64,000 nucleotides of DNA, taken from the NCBI RefSeq assembly GCF_024508665.1, contig NZ_JANINP010000001.1, forward strand, positions 434,001 to 498,000, given 5' to 3'. Positions 33,341-41,933 of this stretch are shown here, in pieces. The translations under genes and the position numbers were made by a program. Every line of letters starts with the position of its first letter. Within the stretch, counting starts at the first letter, position 1. The stretch comes from Sphingomonas sp. GTDB taxonomy: Bacteria; Pseudomonadota; Alphaproteobacteria; Sphingomonadales; Sphingomonadaceae. A model generated the notes under the pieces. It was not told the origin of the DNA. It did no database searches and saw only the letters and a program-made list of their open reading frames with translations.

Positions 33341-33362
33341 GGGGCGGCCGATCGGCCGCCCC
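33341..33362. terminator. bidirectional hairpin between convergent genes
   Basis: A 22-base perfect palindrome (ggggcggccga mirrored) lies between the GFA gene (ends 33335) and the reverse-strand gene ending at 33371. On the forward strand it is followed by gttcttgtt, on the reverse strand by tttcg. It is expected to stop transcription from both sides. Confidence 0.65.
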
Positions 33363-33370
33363 GTTCTTGT

Positions 33371-33799
33371 TCAGCGCCAGTTGCGCCCGCAGACGCGCAC
33401 CCAGCGGTGATGGCGGCGCTCATTGTGGCAACGGCGATTGCTCCAGCCATAATGATTTCCGCGCCAGCCATTATTCCAGTCGCGGCCGCGGCGGTCGCTG
33501 CGATTCCAGTCGCGGCCGCGGCGATCGCTCCGGTTCCACTCGCTGCGGCTGCGGTCGCTTCGGTTCCAGTCCGCGCCACTGCGGTCGCTCCGATTCCATT
33601 CGGCTCCGCCGCGGTCGGTGCGGTTCGTGCTGCGGTCGGCGTCCTCGCGACTCTGGTCGCGGTTGCCGCGGGTCAGAGTGTCCTGGCCGCCGCGCTGCTG
33701 TGCAGCGCCGGGCGCGGTACCACCTAGCGGCGTTGCAGAGGCGGGTGCTGTACCCAACATGGCGGCCATCAAGCCGGCCGCGATCAACATAGTTTTCAT
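33371..33799 (-). CDS. secreted protein with WNRSDR decapeptide repeats
   Basis: 142 residues. A signal peptide (about 1-22, cut near ASA) is followed by a Gln/Asp/Arg-rich region and five copies of a ten-residue unit with consensus (E/D)WNRSDR(S/R)xx between residues 68 and 109. The tail (110-142) is rich in W, H and R with two cysteines (C124, C137; CHNERRHHRWVRVCGRN) that could form a disulfide. ATG has gagagg upstream. Likely periplasmic; similar W/R/H-rich tails occur in small sphingomonad proteins. Function unknown. Confidence 0.75.
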   Translation of the reverse strand: MKTMLIAAGLMAAMLGTAPASATPLGGTAPGAAQQRGGQDTLTRGNRDQSREDADRSTNRTDRGGAEWNRSDRSGADWNRSDRSRSEWNRSDRRGRDWNRSDRRGRDWNNGWRGNHYGWSNRRCHNERRHHRWVRVCGRNWR

Positions 33800-33940
33800 G
33801 TCGTCCTCTCCTGGGCCCGAAACGGGCCATGGCGACGGATACGGACGAACGAACCATATCGTTCCGGAGAATTGTATATTTGCGCCGACGATCTGGAACC
33901 GGTCCGGCAGCCATGCGAGGGTCCGCGCGTTGGAGGACCG

Positions 33941-34657
33941 ATGGCCGGCGCGGACGATATCGAAAGGGTGACCATGCCGGTGCGGAGGGGTGGCTGGGCG
34001 TGGCCGGCGCTAGCCTTGTTCGTGGTGTCGCTGGTGCTGTTCGGCGTGCATCTCGCCGACGAGTTGATCGAGGGGGAAGGCTTCTCGTTCGACACACGCT
34101 TGCTGCTCGCCCTGCGCGTGCCCGGTCATCCGCAGACGCCGATCGGGCCGTCTTGGCTGCTGCAGTCCGCGGTCGATATCAGCGCGCTCGGCGGGTACAC
34201 CTTGCTGTGGCTGTTCGGCGTCGCCGGCATCGCCTGGCTGATCGGCGCGGGCAAAAGGTCGGAAGCGGCGGGCATCGCGGTGTCGCTGATCGGCAGCTCG
34301 GTGATCGACGGCCTGCTCAAGAGCTGGATCGCCCGCCCGCGCCCAGAACTCGTCCCGCATCTGGTCCAGGTGACCAATGCCAGCTTCCCCAGCGGCCACG
34401 CGATGATCTCGTCGGCAGTCTATCTGACGCTCGCACTGATGCTGGCCGAGGGGATCGACCGCACCAGCTGGCGAGGCAGGGCGGGGAGTGTGGCGGTGGT
34501 CGCCTTCTTCAGCGCGCTCGCGGTGCTGATCGGGATGAGCCGGGTCTATCTCGGCGTGCACTGGCCGAGCGACGTGCTGGCCGGATGGTGTTTCGGGACG
34601 GCCTGGGCATTGCTGGTGTGGATGGGAGATCGGTGGTTGGGGCGGAGGCAGAAATGA
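33941..34657 (+). CDS. PAP2 family phosphatase
   Basis: 238 residues, six membrane segments. The phosphatase signature is complete: KSWIARPRPE (motif 1), SFPSGHA (motif 2) and SRVYLGVHWPSDVLAGW (motif 3) with the catalytic histidine. Members dephosphorylate lipid phosphates such as undecaprenyl pyrophosphate or phosphatidate. ATG at 33941 follows ggagg by 6 bases. It flanks the AT-richer island on the left; the 273 bases after it show no clear gene, but see the remnant noted elsewhere. Confidence 0.9.
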   Translation: MAGADDIERVTMPVRRGGWAWPALALFVVSLVLFGVHLADELIEGEGFSFDTRLLLALRVPGHPQTPIGPSWLLQSAVDISALGGYTLLWLFGVAGIAWLIGAGKRSEAAGIAVSLIGSSVIDGLLKSWIARPRPELVPHLVQVTNASFPSGHAMISSAVYLTLALMLAEGIDRTSWRGRAGSVAVVAFFSALAVLIGMSRVYLGVHWPSDVLAGWCFGTAWALLVWMGDRWLGRRQK

Positions 34658-34882
34658 TGGGAGGGTGCTGGGGTCGCAGGACGATGGCGGCATCCATGTT
34701 GGCCACGGCATGACCGGCGATCGCGCGCAATCCGATCTCGTCCGGCTGCTACGCCGAGCGCGTATGACTGCTACGTCGCTTATCACCGCCAGCCGCAGAG
34801 TGAGGCGAAGGGCAGCTGGCGGTGGATCGATGTACTAATGCTGACGGGACGCTCAAACCGTTGGCCATGACCGCGCACTTAG

Positions 34883-34904
34883 AGATAGAGAATTCTCGCT
34901 ATCT
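34883..34904. promoter_or_regulatory. inverted repeat upstream of the HipA-like gene
   Basis: AGATAG (34883-34888) and CTATCT (34899-34904) form an inverted repeat with 10-base spacer, and an 8-base palindrome AGAATTCT (34889-34896) lies inside it. It is 26 bases before the GTG start of the kinase gene. It may be an operator for autoregulation of the two-gene module; a candidate -10 tattct is at 34920-34925. Confidence 0.45.
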
Positions 34905-34930
34905 GGCTCGGATACCCCTATTCTGGTTTA

Positions 34931-35662
34931 GTGACACATGAAATAGATTGCCTTCAGGTCGAGGAAATCATCGCAAAAACGGCGACTGGAATAACCGAGC
35001 CGTTTCTGTGTCGTCTCTCTGATGATGATCGTTACGTCGTAAAGGGCCGGGGTGCTCTGGTTCGAGGGCTGCTTAGCGAAATCTGCTGCGCTAAGCTTGC
35101 CAGTGCACTCGGTTTGCCAGTTCCCGATTTCGCTATCGCCCAAACGCGGGCGGATTTGTTTGCCCTAAATGCTGAAGCCAAATCATCTCTCGGTGTAGGG
35201 TTCGGATTTGGTTCGAAATATATGCCCAATGTTACCGAAATAGATTGGAATTCTCTAAAGGGAATATCTGCTACGATTCTGAGAAGAATATTCGTATTCG
35301 ACTATTGGGTAAAAAACTCTGATAGGACTGGGACGGAGTGGGGTGGAAATTCGAATTTATTGTTTGATGTTTCGGAAAAAAGATTAGTTATGATCGATCA
35401 CAATCTAGCGTTCGAGCGAAATTTTGACGTCGATCAGTTCAATTCTCTTCATATCTGTTCCAAGTTTTGGTTTGATTCTTCAAATCTTTTGGATAGAGTG
35501 GAGTTGCAGCAGCGCTTCGCCGTTGCTCGGGATACGCTGGCCGATATTGAGGAGGCTTTGCCCGAGGCATGGCTTGAGACAGAGCCCGCATTGTTAGATG
35601 AAATCCGAGCAACGCTTGATGCGTCGGACACTGAAGAGTTTTGGGATAGAATTCAGCCGTGA
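34931..35662 (+). CDS. HipA-like serine/threonine kinase (HipA_2 type)
   Basis: 243 residues, GTG start. It reads as a small HipA-family kinase: a beta-sheet lobe with RYVVKG (Lys38), a helix with LLSEICCAKLASALGLPVPD, the catalytic loop VFDYWVKNSDRTGTEWGG (Asp131) with Asn140/Asn142, and the metal site MIDHNLAF (Asp156). HipA kinases phosphorylate translation factors or tRNA synthetases as toxins. No HipB-like antitoxin is present; the partner is a DUF3037 gene overlapping by GTGA (35659-35662). Codon use is AT-richer than neighbours, pointing to horizontal transfer. The target and function are unknown. Confidence 0.75.
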   Translation: MTHEIDCLQVEEIIAKTATGITEPFLCRLSDDDRYVVKGRGALVRGLLSEICCAKLASALGLPVPDFAIAQTRADLFALNAEAKSSLGVGFGFGSKYMPNVTEIDWNSLKGISATILRRIFVFDYWVKNSDRTGTEWGGNSNLLFDVSEKRLVMIDHNLAFERNFDVDQFNSLHICSKFWFDSSNLLDRVELQQRFAVARDTLADIEEALPEAWLETEPALLDEIRATLDASDTEEFWDRIQP

Positions 35663-36498
35663 ACGTGGCTCACTACGTAATTGTCAGGTTTCGGCCTCTC
35701 CTGGAAACGGGGGAGTACGCGAACGTAGGCATCGTTGCTTTTGATGAGAATTCAGTTGCGTTAGAGTATAAGCTGGCTCCCCGGAGATTCCGGAGAGTGA
35801 CCCAGTTTTTCGATAATGTTGATGCCGAAATTTATTCCGACTCAATGCTATTCATCGATAAAGAGTTGGCTGACCTGAGTCTCTTTGTCAGCGGAAAGCC
35901 ACGAGATACGGCGTTAGGAATATTCTCCTCGTTCGTGCGACAGCGAGAGGGTATAATTGTATTCAGCCCTGTTCGTTCTGTAATGACACCGGAATCCGGA
36001 TCCGTAGTTGATCAACTATTTGATCGGCTTGTGCGGCGAAATATTGATGGCCCTCCGATGCGTGAGTTAAGGATGGTTCGGAAGATTCAATCCAGCCTCA
36101 AGCGAGCACATATTAATTCATTTAAAGCCAGGCGTGTGGGGGATGAACTTATGCCGCTTCGCCTGCCGTTAGTCAGCGGGAGTAGCCGTCCCTTTGTGAT
36201 CAAGCCAATGGCTTTTGATCAAAAGACTACACTTGGAATTATAGATCACGCTAATATTTGGCGAGAGAGATTGAGCTATTTTATCGAGAAGAATATTCTT
36301 GATCCCAAGAATATTCTAATACCTATTGAGCGGTCTACTAAATTCGATGACGAATTGCTTGAAGATGCCTTTGACGTTGCTAGCGATCAAATCCATCGGC
36401 TGCCGGTAGAGGTGATAGATTATGAATCCCCTTCGGCAGATCAAACCATTATGGATTTTGCGAGGAGGGGGGATGTCTATCGCGGCGGGCTTCGGTAG
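35659..36498 (+). CDS. DUF3037 family protein
   Basis: 279 residues, GTG start overlapping the kinase stop. The N-terminal half (HYVIVRFRPLLETGEYANVGIVAFD) is characteristic of DUF3037, whose role is unknown. The N-terminal strand set (YVIVRFRP, NVGIVAF) suggests a compact alpha/beta fold, and basic segments (LRMVRKIQSSLKRAHINSFKARR) could bind nucleic acid or the kinase. No signal or membrane segment. The 3' end lies 3 bases from the uvrD stop (tail to tail). As overlap indicates, it is expected to work with the kinase, perhaps as its control protein or substrate. Confidence 0.75.
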   Translation: MNVAHYVIVRFRPLLETGEYANVGIVAFDENSVALEYKLAPRRFRRVTQFFDNVDAEIYSDSMLFIDKELADLSLFVSGKPRDTALGIFSSFVRQREGIIVFSPVRSVMTPESGSVVDQLFDRLVRRNIDGPPMRELRMVRKIQSSLKRAHINSFKARRVGDELMPLRLPLVSGSSRPFVIKPMAFDQKTTLGIIDHANIWRERLSYFIEKNILDPKNILIPIERSTKFDDELLEDAFDVASDQIHRLPVEVIDYESPSADQTIMDFARRGDVYRGGLR

Positions 36499-36501
36499 AT
36501 A

Positions 36502-38883
36502 TCACCCCAAGGTTACAAAGCTATCCATCACCCGCTTCCGCCCGGCCTGTTCGAAGTCGATCTCCAGCTTGTTGCCCTCGATCTCCGCAATCTCCCCGTA
36601 ACCGAACTTCTGGTGGAATACGCGCATGCCGACCGACAGGTCGCTGCGACCCTTGTTCCCCAAACTCACCGCACTCGCGCGGCTCTCCACCACCCGCGCC
36701 GGTTCGCGCGTGAACGTCCGGCTCTGCCACTCCCCACCCGGCTTGGCCGCGTTAAGCGTGCCCGCCGCGCGCTGCCAGCCCGGCCCGCGCCCCGTCCCAC
36801 GCCCGACATCGGCGAACGGGTCGCTGCGTTCGCTCCAGTTCGCGCGCCACAGGCTTTCGCCGCCCGACATGCTGCTTTCGCTCTCGATATGCGCTTGCGG
36901 CAGTTCGCCGACGAAGCGGCTGGGGATGCTCGACGTCCATTGGCCGTAGATGCGGCGGTTGGCGGCGTGGATGATGATCGCGCGGCGCCGGGCGCGGGTG
37001 ATCGCGACGTACGCCAGGCGGCGCTCCTCCTCGAGGCTGGTCAGCCCGCCTTCGTCGAGCGCGCGTTGCGAAGGGAACAGGCCTTCTTCCCAGCCGACCA
37101 GGAACACGGTGTCGAACTCCAGGCCCTTGGCGGCGTGGATGGTCATGATCGTGACCTTGGGCTCGTCGGCCTGGGCCTCATTGTCCATGACAAGCGAGAC
37201 GTGTTCGAGGAACGCGCCGAGCGTCTCATATTCCTCCATCGCGCGGACGAGTTCGCTGAGGTTTTCGAGGCGGCCGGCGGCTTCGGCGGATTTCTCGTTC
37301 TGCCACATCGCGGTGTAGCCGGATTCGTCCAGGATGACGCGCGCGAGTTCGGAATGCGGCACCGCCCCTCCACCAGTTAGCTGCGCTAACTGGTCCCCCT
37401 CCCCGAGCGAGTTCGGGGAGGAATTGTTGAGCATGCCGCGCCAGCGGGCGACGTCGCCCACCAGATTGCCTAGCGCGCGGCGCGCCTGCGGGGTGAGTTC
37501 GTCGGTGTCGAGGATGCGTGCGGCGGCCGTGGTCAGCGGGACCTGTTCGGCGCGGGCGAGCTGGTGGACCTTGGCCAGCGCCTTGTCGCCCAGGCCGCGC
37601 TTGGGAGTGTTGACGATGCGCTCGAACGCCAGGTCGTCGGCCGGCTGCGCGACGACGCGGAGATAGGCGAGCGCGTCGCGAATTTCCTGCCGCTCATAGA
37701 AGCGGAAGCCGCCGACGATGCGATAGGGCATGCCGATCGAGATGAAACGGTCTTCGAACTCGCGCGTCTGGTGCTGCGCGCGGACCAGGATGGCGATGTC
37801 GTCCAGGCTGGCGCCGCGGATCTGTTGCGCCGCCTCGATCTCGTCGCCGACGCGGCGGGCTTCCTCGGGCCCGTCCCAGACGCCGAGCACTTTCACCTTC
37901 TCGCCTTCGTTATGCTCGGTCCACAGCGTCTTGCCGAGCCGGCCCGAATTGTTGGCGATCACCCCCGATGCGGCGGCGAGGATGTGCGGGGTCGAGCGGT
38001 AATTCTGTTCGAGCCGGATCACCTTTGCGCCCGGGAAATCCTTTTCGAATTTCAGGATGTTCTCGACCTGTGCGCCACGCCACGAATAGATCGACTGGTC
38101 GTCGTCGCCGACGCAGCAGATATTCTTGCGCTCCTGCGCCAGCAGCCGCAGCCAGAGATATTGGACGCTGTTGGTGTCCTGATATTCGTCGACCATGATG
38201 TAGCGGAAGCGCTGCTGGTATTGTTGCAGTACCTCGCGATGCGTCTTCAGGATCGTCAGCATGTGGAGCAGCAGGTCGCCGAAATCGCAGGCGTTGAGCG
38301 CGCGCAACCGCTCCTGATATTCGGCATAGAGCTGCGCGCCGCGGCCATTGGCGTAGCGTTCGCCTTCGCCGGCGTCGACGTCCTTCGGGGTCAGCCCCTT
38401 GTTCTTCCACTCGTCGATCAGCCCGGCGAGCTGGCGTGCGGGCCAGCGTTTCTCGTCGAGGTCGGCGGCCTGGATCAATTGCTTGAGTAGGCGAAGCTGG
38501 TCGTCGGTGTCGAGGATGGTGAAATTGGGATGCAGCCCGACCAGCTCGGCATGGCGGCGCAGCATCTTGGCGCCGATCGCGTGGAACGTGCCGAGCCACG
38601 GCATGCCCTCGACCGCGTCGCCGACCAGCCGGCCGACGCGTTCCTTCATCTCGCGCGCGGCGCGGTTGGTGAAGGTGACGCTGAGGATCTCGGACGGATA
38701 GGCCTTTCGCGTCCACAACAGATGCGCGAGCCGCGCGGTCAGCGCCGCGGTCTTGCCCGTGCCTGCGCCGGCCAGCACCAGCACCGGCCCGTCGGTGGTC
38801 AGCACCGCTTCACGCTGCGGCGGATTGAGGCCGCGCAGATAGGGCGGATCGTCGGGAAGGGAGGCGGGGGCAGGGTCGGTCAC
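36502..38883 (-). CDS. UvrD/PcrA/Rep-type DNA helicase
   Basis: 793 residues. SF1A motifs in order: GAGTGKT (39-45), YIMVDEYQDTNSVQY, GDDDQSIYSWRGA, LEQNYRST, TIHAAKGLEFDTVF and AYVAITRARRR. 3'-5' helicase for repair or replication restart. I chose GTG at 38883 (VTDPAPAS); a TTG at 38919 would add 12 codons. Residues about 486-508 (between MLNN and PHSEL) are an extra segment encoded by a palindromic repeat and not expected in relatives. The C-terminus has a typical tudor-like end (GMRVFHQKFGYGEI). Follows the methyltransferase gene by 39 bases on the same strand. Confidence 0.93.
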   Translation of the reverse strand: MTDPAPASLPDDPPYLRGLNPPQREAVLTTDGPVLVLAGAGTGKTAALTARLAHLLWTRKAYPSEILSVTFTNRAAREMKERVGRLVGDAVEGMPWLGTFHAIGAKMLRRHAELVGLHPNFTILDTDDQLRLLKQLIQAADLDEKRWPARQLAGLIDEWKNKGLTPKDVDAGEGERYANGRGAQLYAEYQERLRALNACDFGDLLLHMLTILKTHREVLQQYQQRFRYIMVDEYQDTNSVQYLWLRLLAQERKNICCVGDDDQSIYSWRGAQVENILKFEKDFPGAKVIRLEQNYRSTPHILAAASGVIANNSGRLGKTLWTEHNEGEKVKVLGVWDGPEEARRVGDEIEAAQQIRGASLDDIAILVRAQHQTREFEDRFISIGMPYRIVGGFRFYERQEIRDALAYLRVVAQPADDLAFERIVNTPKRGLGDKALAKVHQLARAEQVPLTTAAARILDTDELTPQARRALGNLVGDVARWRGMLNNSSPNSLGEGDQLAQLTGGGAVPHSELARVILDESGYTAMWQNEKSAEAAGRLENLSELVRAMEEYETLGAFLEHVSLVMDNEAQADEPKVTIMTIHAAKGLEFDTVFLVGWEEGLFPSQRALDEGGLTSLEEERRLAYVAITRARRRAIIIHAANRRIYGQWTSSIPSRFVGELPQAHIESESSMSGGESLWRANWSERSDPFADVGRGTGRGPGWQRAAGTLNAAKPGGEWQSRTFTREPARVVESRASAVSLGNKGRSDLSVGMRVFHQKFGYGEIAEIEGNKLEIDFEQAGRKRVMDSFVTLG
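37373..37420. repeat. palindromic element translated within the helicase gene
   Basis: Two hairpins adjoin: CCAGTTAGC/GCTAACTGG with tgc loop (37373-37393) and CTCCCCGA/TCGGGGAG with a six-base loop (37399-37420). It is in frame in the uvrD-type gene and adds about 22 residues (486-508) between domain 1B and 2B elements. Similar palindromes occur in intergenic positions (32338-32488). Confidence 0.65.
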
Positions 38884-38922
38884 GCGTGAACACTTAGGGA
38901 ACGGCGCCCGGCGGGGCAACCG

Positions 38923-40320
38923 TCAGGACGCGCGGGCGAGCGTCATCCGATACATCCCCGCGAAGGTCGACGGGTGGCGCATTTCATAAGCGTGCCAGGC
39001 CGCGAAGTCGCGGTGCAGCGGATCGTGCGGCGCGAGCTCGCGATATTGCTTGGCGTCCTCCGGCGTCGGCAGCTGGAAGCGGAGCAATTTGAGGCCCAGC
39101 GCATCGGTCGCTCGCTCGATCCGGGATATGTCGAAACAATCCTCGTGCACGTGGAACAGCAAATCGTGGACGCCCGCTGTGCTAAAGAAATCGCGCGAGT
39201 CGGTGACGCTCGGCAACGGTGCGGCGATCAGCCTCCGGCGCGCCTCGCGGATCACATCGTCGCTGACCGGTTCCTGCGTCAGCGTGCCCAGCCGCATCCG
39301 CGCCGCAGCGACCTGCAAGCGCGCGATCCGGCTGTACAATGCGATCTGCATCGTGCCGCCGGGCGCCAGCACATCGACCAGCGCCGCCCATCCGGCTTCG
39401 GGATCGGGCAGATGATGCAGCACGCCGGAGCAGGCGATATAGTGGAATCGCTGGCCGAGTTCGGCGACGGCGTGGAGGTCGTGCCGCAGCAACCGCAAAT
39501 TGGCTTGCCCGGCGCAGCGCGCTCGCGCGACGGCGAGCGAGGTCTCGCTGAGCTCGATCGCCGTTACCGTCGCATCGGGCGCCATGCGGGCGATGCTCAG
39601 CGCCTCGCGTCCGGTGCCGCAACCGGCAACCAGGATGTTCGGTCGATCGGGCAGGATCGGCGCGTCGGCGCCGCAGGCGCGGAGCGACTCGCCAAGCGAT
39701 CGCAGCGCAACGGCGTTCGCCCGCTGCCACACCGGATAGGGCCAGCGGCCATATTGCGCCGCCACCGCGCGCGTCACCGGCGCGGCGAAGTCCTCCTCCA
39801 TCGTGCCCGGCGGTTCAGGCATATAGGCGGCAAGAAATTCGGGCGCGGCAGCTAGCGCCGCGCGCTCCTCCGCGTCGAACGGCCAGGCACCGCCATTGAT
39901 CGCCGCTTGCCGGAGCAATGCCGCCGCCAACCGAGGAAAAGCGTCAGTCTTGTGCTCGATCAGCAGCCAGCGGCGTATTGTGCTCAACAAATGCTCGGCG
40001 GCGGTATCGGCGACCTGGGTTTCCTCGATCAGCGCGATCGCGAGATCGTGGCGTTCGAGCCAGAGCGCGGCAGCTTGCGGATCGGCGGGATCGGGTAGCA
40101 TCGGACCGAGCGTGACCCAGCCTGCGCGTTCGAACTGCGCGGGGTCGATCTGCCGGTCGCGAACCATCGCTGCGATTGCCGGCAGGTGAGACGCGTCGGC
40201 CAAATCAGGCCGCCGCCACAGCAACACCGCCAGCCGGGTACGCGCAGCGGCATCGTCGGGCGCCGAGCGCCAGGCACTGGCCGCAGCGGCGAGGCGCTTG
40301 ACGGAGGGCGTATCGGTCAT
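38923..40320 (-). CDS. SAM-dependent methyltransferase with helical N-terminal half
   Basis: 465 residues. The N-terminal part is alanine-rich and helical (DAAARTRLAVLLWRRPDLADASHL, like TPR or HEAT-like repeats); the C-terminal half is a class I methyltransferase with NILVAGCGTGREALSIAR (glycine-rich SAM loop), ELSETSLAVARAR (acidic strand-2 end) and YIACSGVLHHLPDPEAGW. Substrate unknown. Start chosen at 40320 (MTDTPSVKRL); 40332 (MLAAMTD) is possible. Immediately upstream of uvrD on the same strand, so the two may be co-transcribed. Confidence 0.82.
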   Translation of the reverse strand: MTDTPSVKRLAAAASAWRSAPDDAAARTRLAVLLWRRPDLADASHLPAIAAMVRDRQIDPAQFERAGWVTLGPMLPDPADPQAAALWLERHDLAIALIEETQVADTAAEHLLSTIRRWLLIEHKTDAFPRLAAALLRQAAINGGAWPFDAEERAALAAAPEFLAAYMPEPPGTMEEDFAAPVTRAVAAQYGRWPYPVWQRANAVALRSLGESLRACGADAPILPDRPNILVAGCGTGREALSIARMAPDATVTAIELSETSLAVARARCAGQANLRLLRHDLHAVAELGQRFHYIACSGVLHHLPDPEAGWAALVDVLAPGGTMQIALYSRIARLQVAAARMRLGTLTQEPVSDDVIREARRRLIAAPLPSVTDSRDFFSTAGVHDLLFHVHEDCFDISRIERATDALGLKLLRFQLPTPEDAKQYRELAPHDPLHRDFAAWHAYEMRHPSTFAGMYRMTLARAS

Positions 40321-40437
40321 CGCCGCGAGCATGGCGCCGCAGTCTGGAGGCGGCAAGGCCGGCTGCGTCCCGCGATTGCCCTGCGCGATCGAACGGCGCA
40401 TCCTCGGCGCATCGAGGATCTGGGGAGGCATCGGATA

Positions 40438-41928
40438 ATGCGAGGGCTCATTCCGCTGACGGCATTGTTGCTGGGCGCTGCCGCGACGCCGGCGAAGGTC
40501 GATATGGCCGCCGCGATCCTGCCGCCGCTCGCCGCGCCCGGCAAAGCAGTCGTGCCGTTCGTCAAATATGGCGCGGGTCGGATAGCGCTCGCGCATGTCC
40601 GGATCATCGACGGCACCGGCGCTCCCGCAGCCGACGATCGCATGGTGCTGATCGATGGCGGCACGATTGCGGGAATCGGCGCCGGCGGCGGCGCGGTGCC
40701 CGGGGAGTACCGCGTGATCGATGCGACCGGACAGACGGTGATGCCGGGCATCGTCGGGATGCACGACCATATGTATTATGCCGCGCGGCCCAACCTGACG
40801 TCCGAGGGCAAGTCCGAACCGCCGATCATGGTCCCCGAAATGGCGTTCAGCTCGCCCAGGATGTATCTGGCGGCGGGCGTGACGACGATGCGCACGACCG
40901 GCGCCGTCGAGCCGGCAACCGACGTCAACATCAAGCGCGCGATCGATCGCGGCGAACTACCCGGTCCGCACATGGATGTGACCGGCCCTTATCTCGAAGG
41001 CGCCAGCAGTCCGTTCATCCAGATGTAGCGGCTGAGGGATGCCGACGATGCCCGCCGCGTCGTCGCGTTCTGGGCGGATCACGGCGTGACCTCGTTCAAG
41101 GCGTACATGAACATCACCCGCGACGAGCTCAAGGCGGCGATCGACGAGGCACATCGTCGCGGGTTGAAGCTTACCGGACACCTCTGTTCGGTGACCTTTC
41201 CGGAAGCGGCCGCGCTCGGCATCGACGATCTTGAGCACGGCTTCTTCGTCAATACGCAGCTCGATCCGGGCAAGATGCCGGATAACTGCCCGGATAGCGG
41301 CGGCGATCCGACCTTGACCGTGATGACGCCCGGCAGCGCGTCGGGCGCGGCGCTGATCAAGCTGTTGGTCGACCACCATGTCGCGGTGACGTCGACCCTG
41401 CCGGTGTTCGAGGATGCTTCGCCTTCCTACAGGATTCTGCCACCGAGCCAATTGGAGCTGCTGACGGTGGAGGCGCGCACGGCGTATCTCTATGGGTTCG
41501 CCCGGGTCGGCCGCCGCAGCGCCGCCGCGCGGGCTCAGCTCGCGACTTTGTGGACCAACGAGCTTGCGATGGAACGCGCGTTCGTTGCCGCCGGCGGCCT
41601 GTTGCTGGCCGGCCCCGATCCCACCGGCGATGGCCATGTCTTGCCGGGATTCGGCGATCAGCGGGCGATCGAACTGTTGGTCGACGCGGGGTTTTCGCCG
41701 ATCGAGGCGATCCGCGTCGGTACGTTCAACGGCGCGACCTATCTGGGGCTGGCTGATCGGATCGGGTCGATCGCAGCAGGCAAGCATGCCGACCTACTGC
41801 TCGTCCGTGGGGACCCGTCGCGGCGCATTGCCGACATCGAAAATGTCGAGACGGTGTTCAAGGACGGAGTGGGCTATGATCCCGCGGCGCTGCTGGCATC
41901 GGTGCGCGGGCGCTACGGCCAATATTGA
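40438..41928 (+). pseudogene. amidohydrolase family gene interrupted by an in-frame TAG
   Basis: A 497-codon frame begins at ATG 40438 (ggggagg upstream) with a signal peptide MRGLIPLTALLLGAAATPA. The codon at 41026-41028 (197) is TAG and the same frame continues without shift to 41928. Metal-site motifs of the amidohydrolase/imidazolonepropionase-like family are on both sides: MPGIVGMHDHM before, and TGHLCSV, DDLEHGF, LAGPDPTGDG after the stop. The stop sits in SPFIQM*RLRDADDARR, where relatives have an ordinary residue. So it is a recent nonsense mutation, unless the stop is read through. Flanked downstream by the sRNA pair. Confidence 0.82.
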
Positions 41929-41933
41929 GAGCG

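Noticed and set aside
33465..33600. CRISPR-like tandem 30-base repeats
   Set aside because: The units are contiguous without spacers and encode in-frame decapeptides of a secreted protein.
41086..41928. Separate 280-residue gene after the TAG
   Set aside because: Same frame as the upstream part, begins in the middle of the conserved fold, and has no ribosome binding site; better explained as the second half of an interrupted gene.
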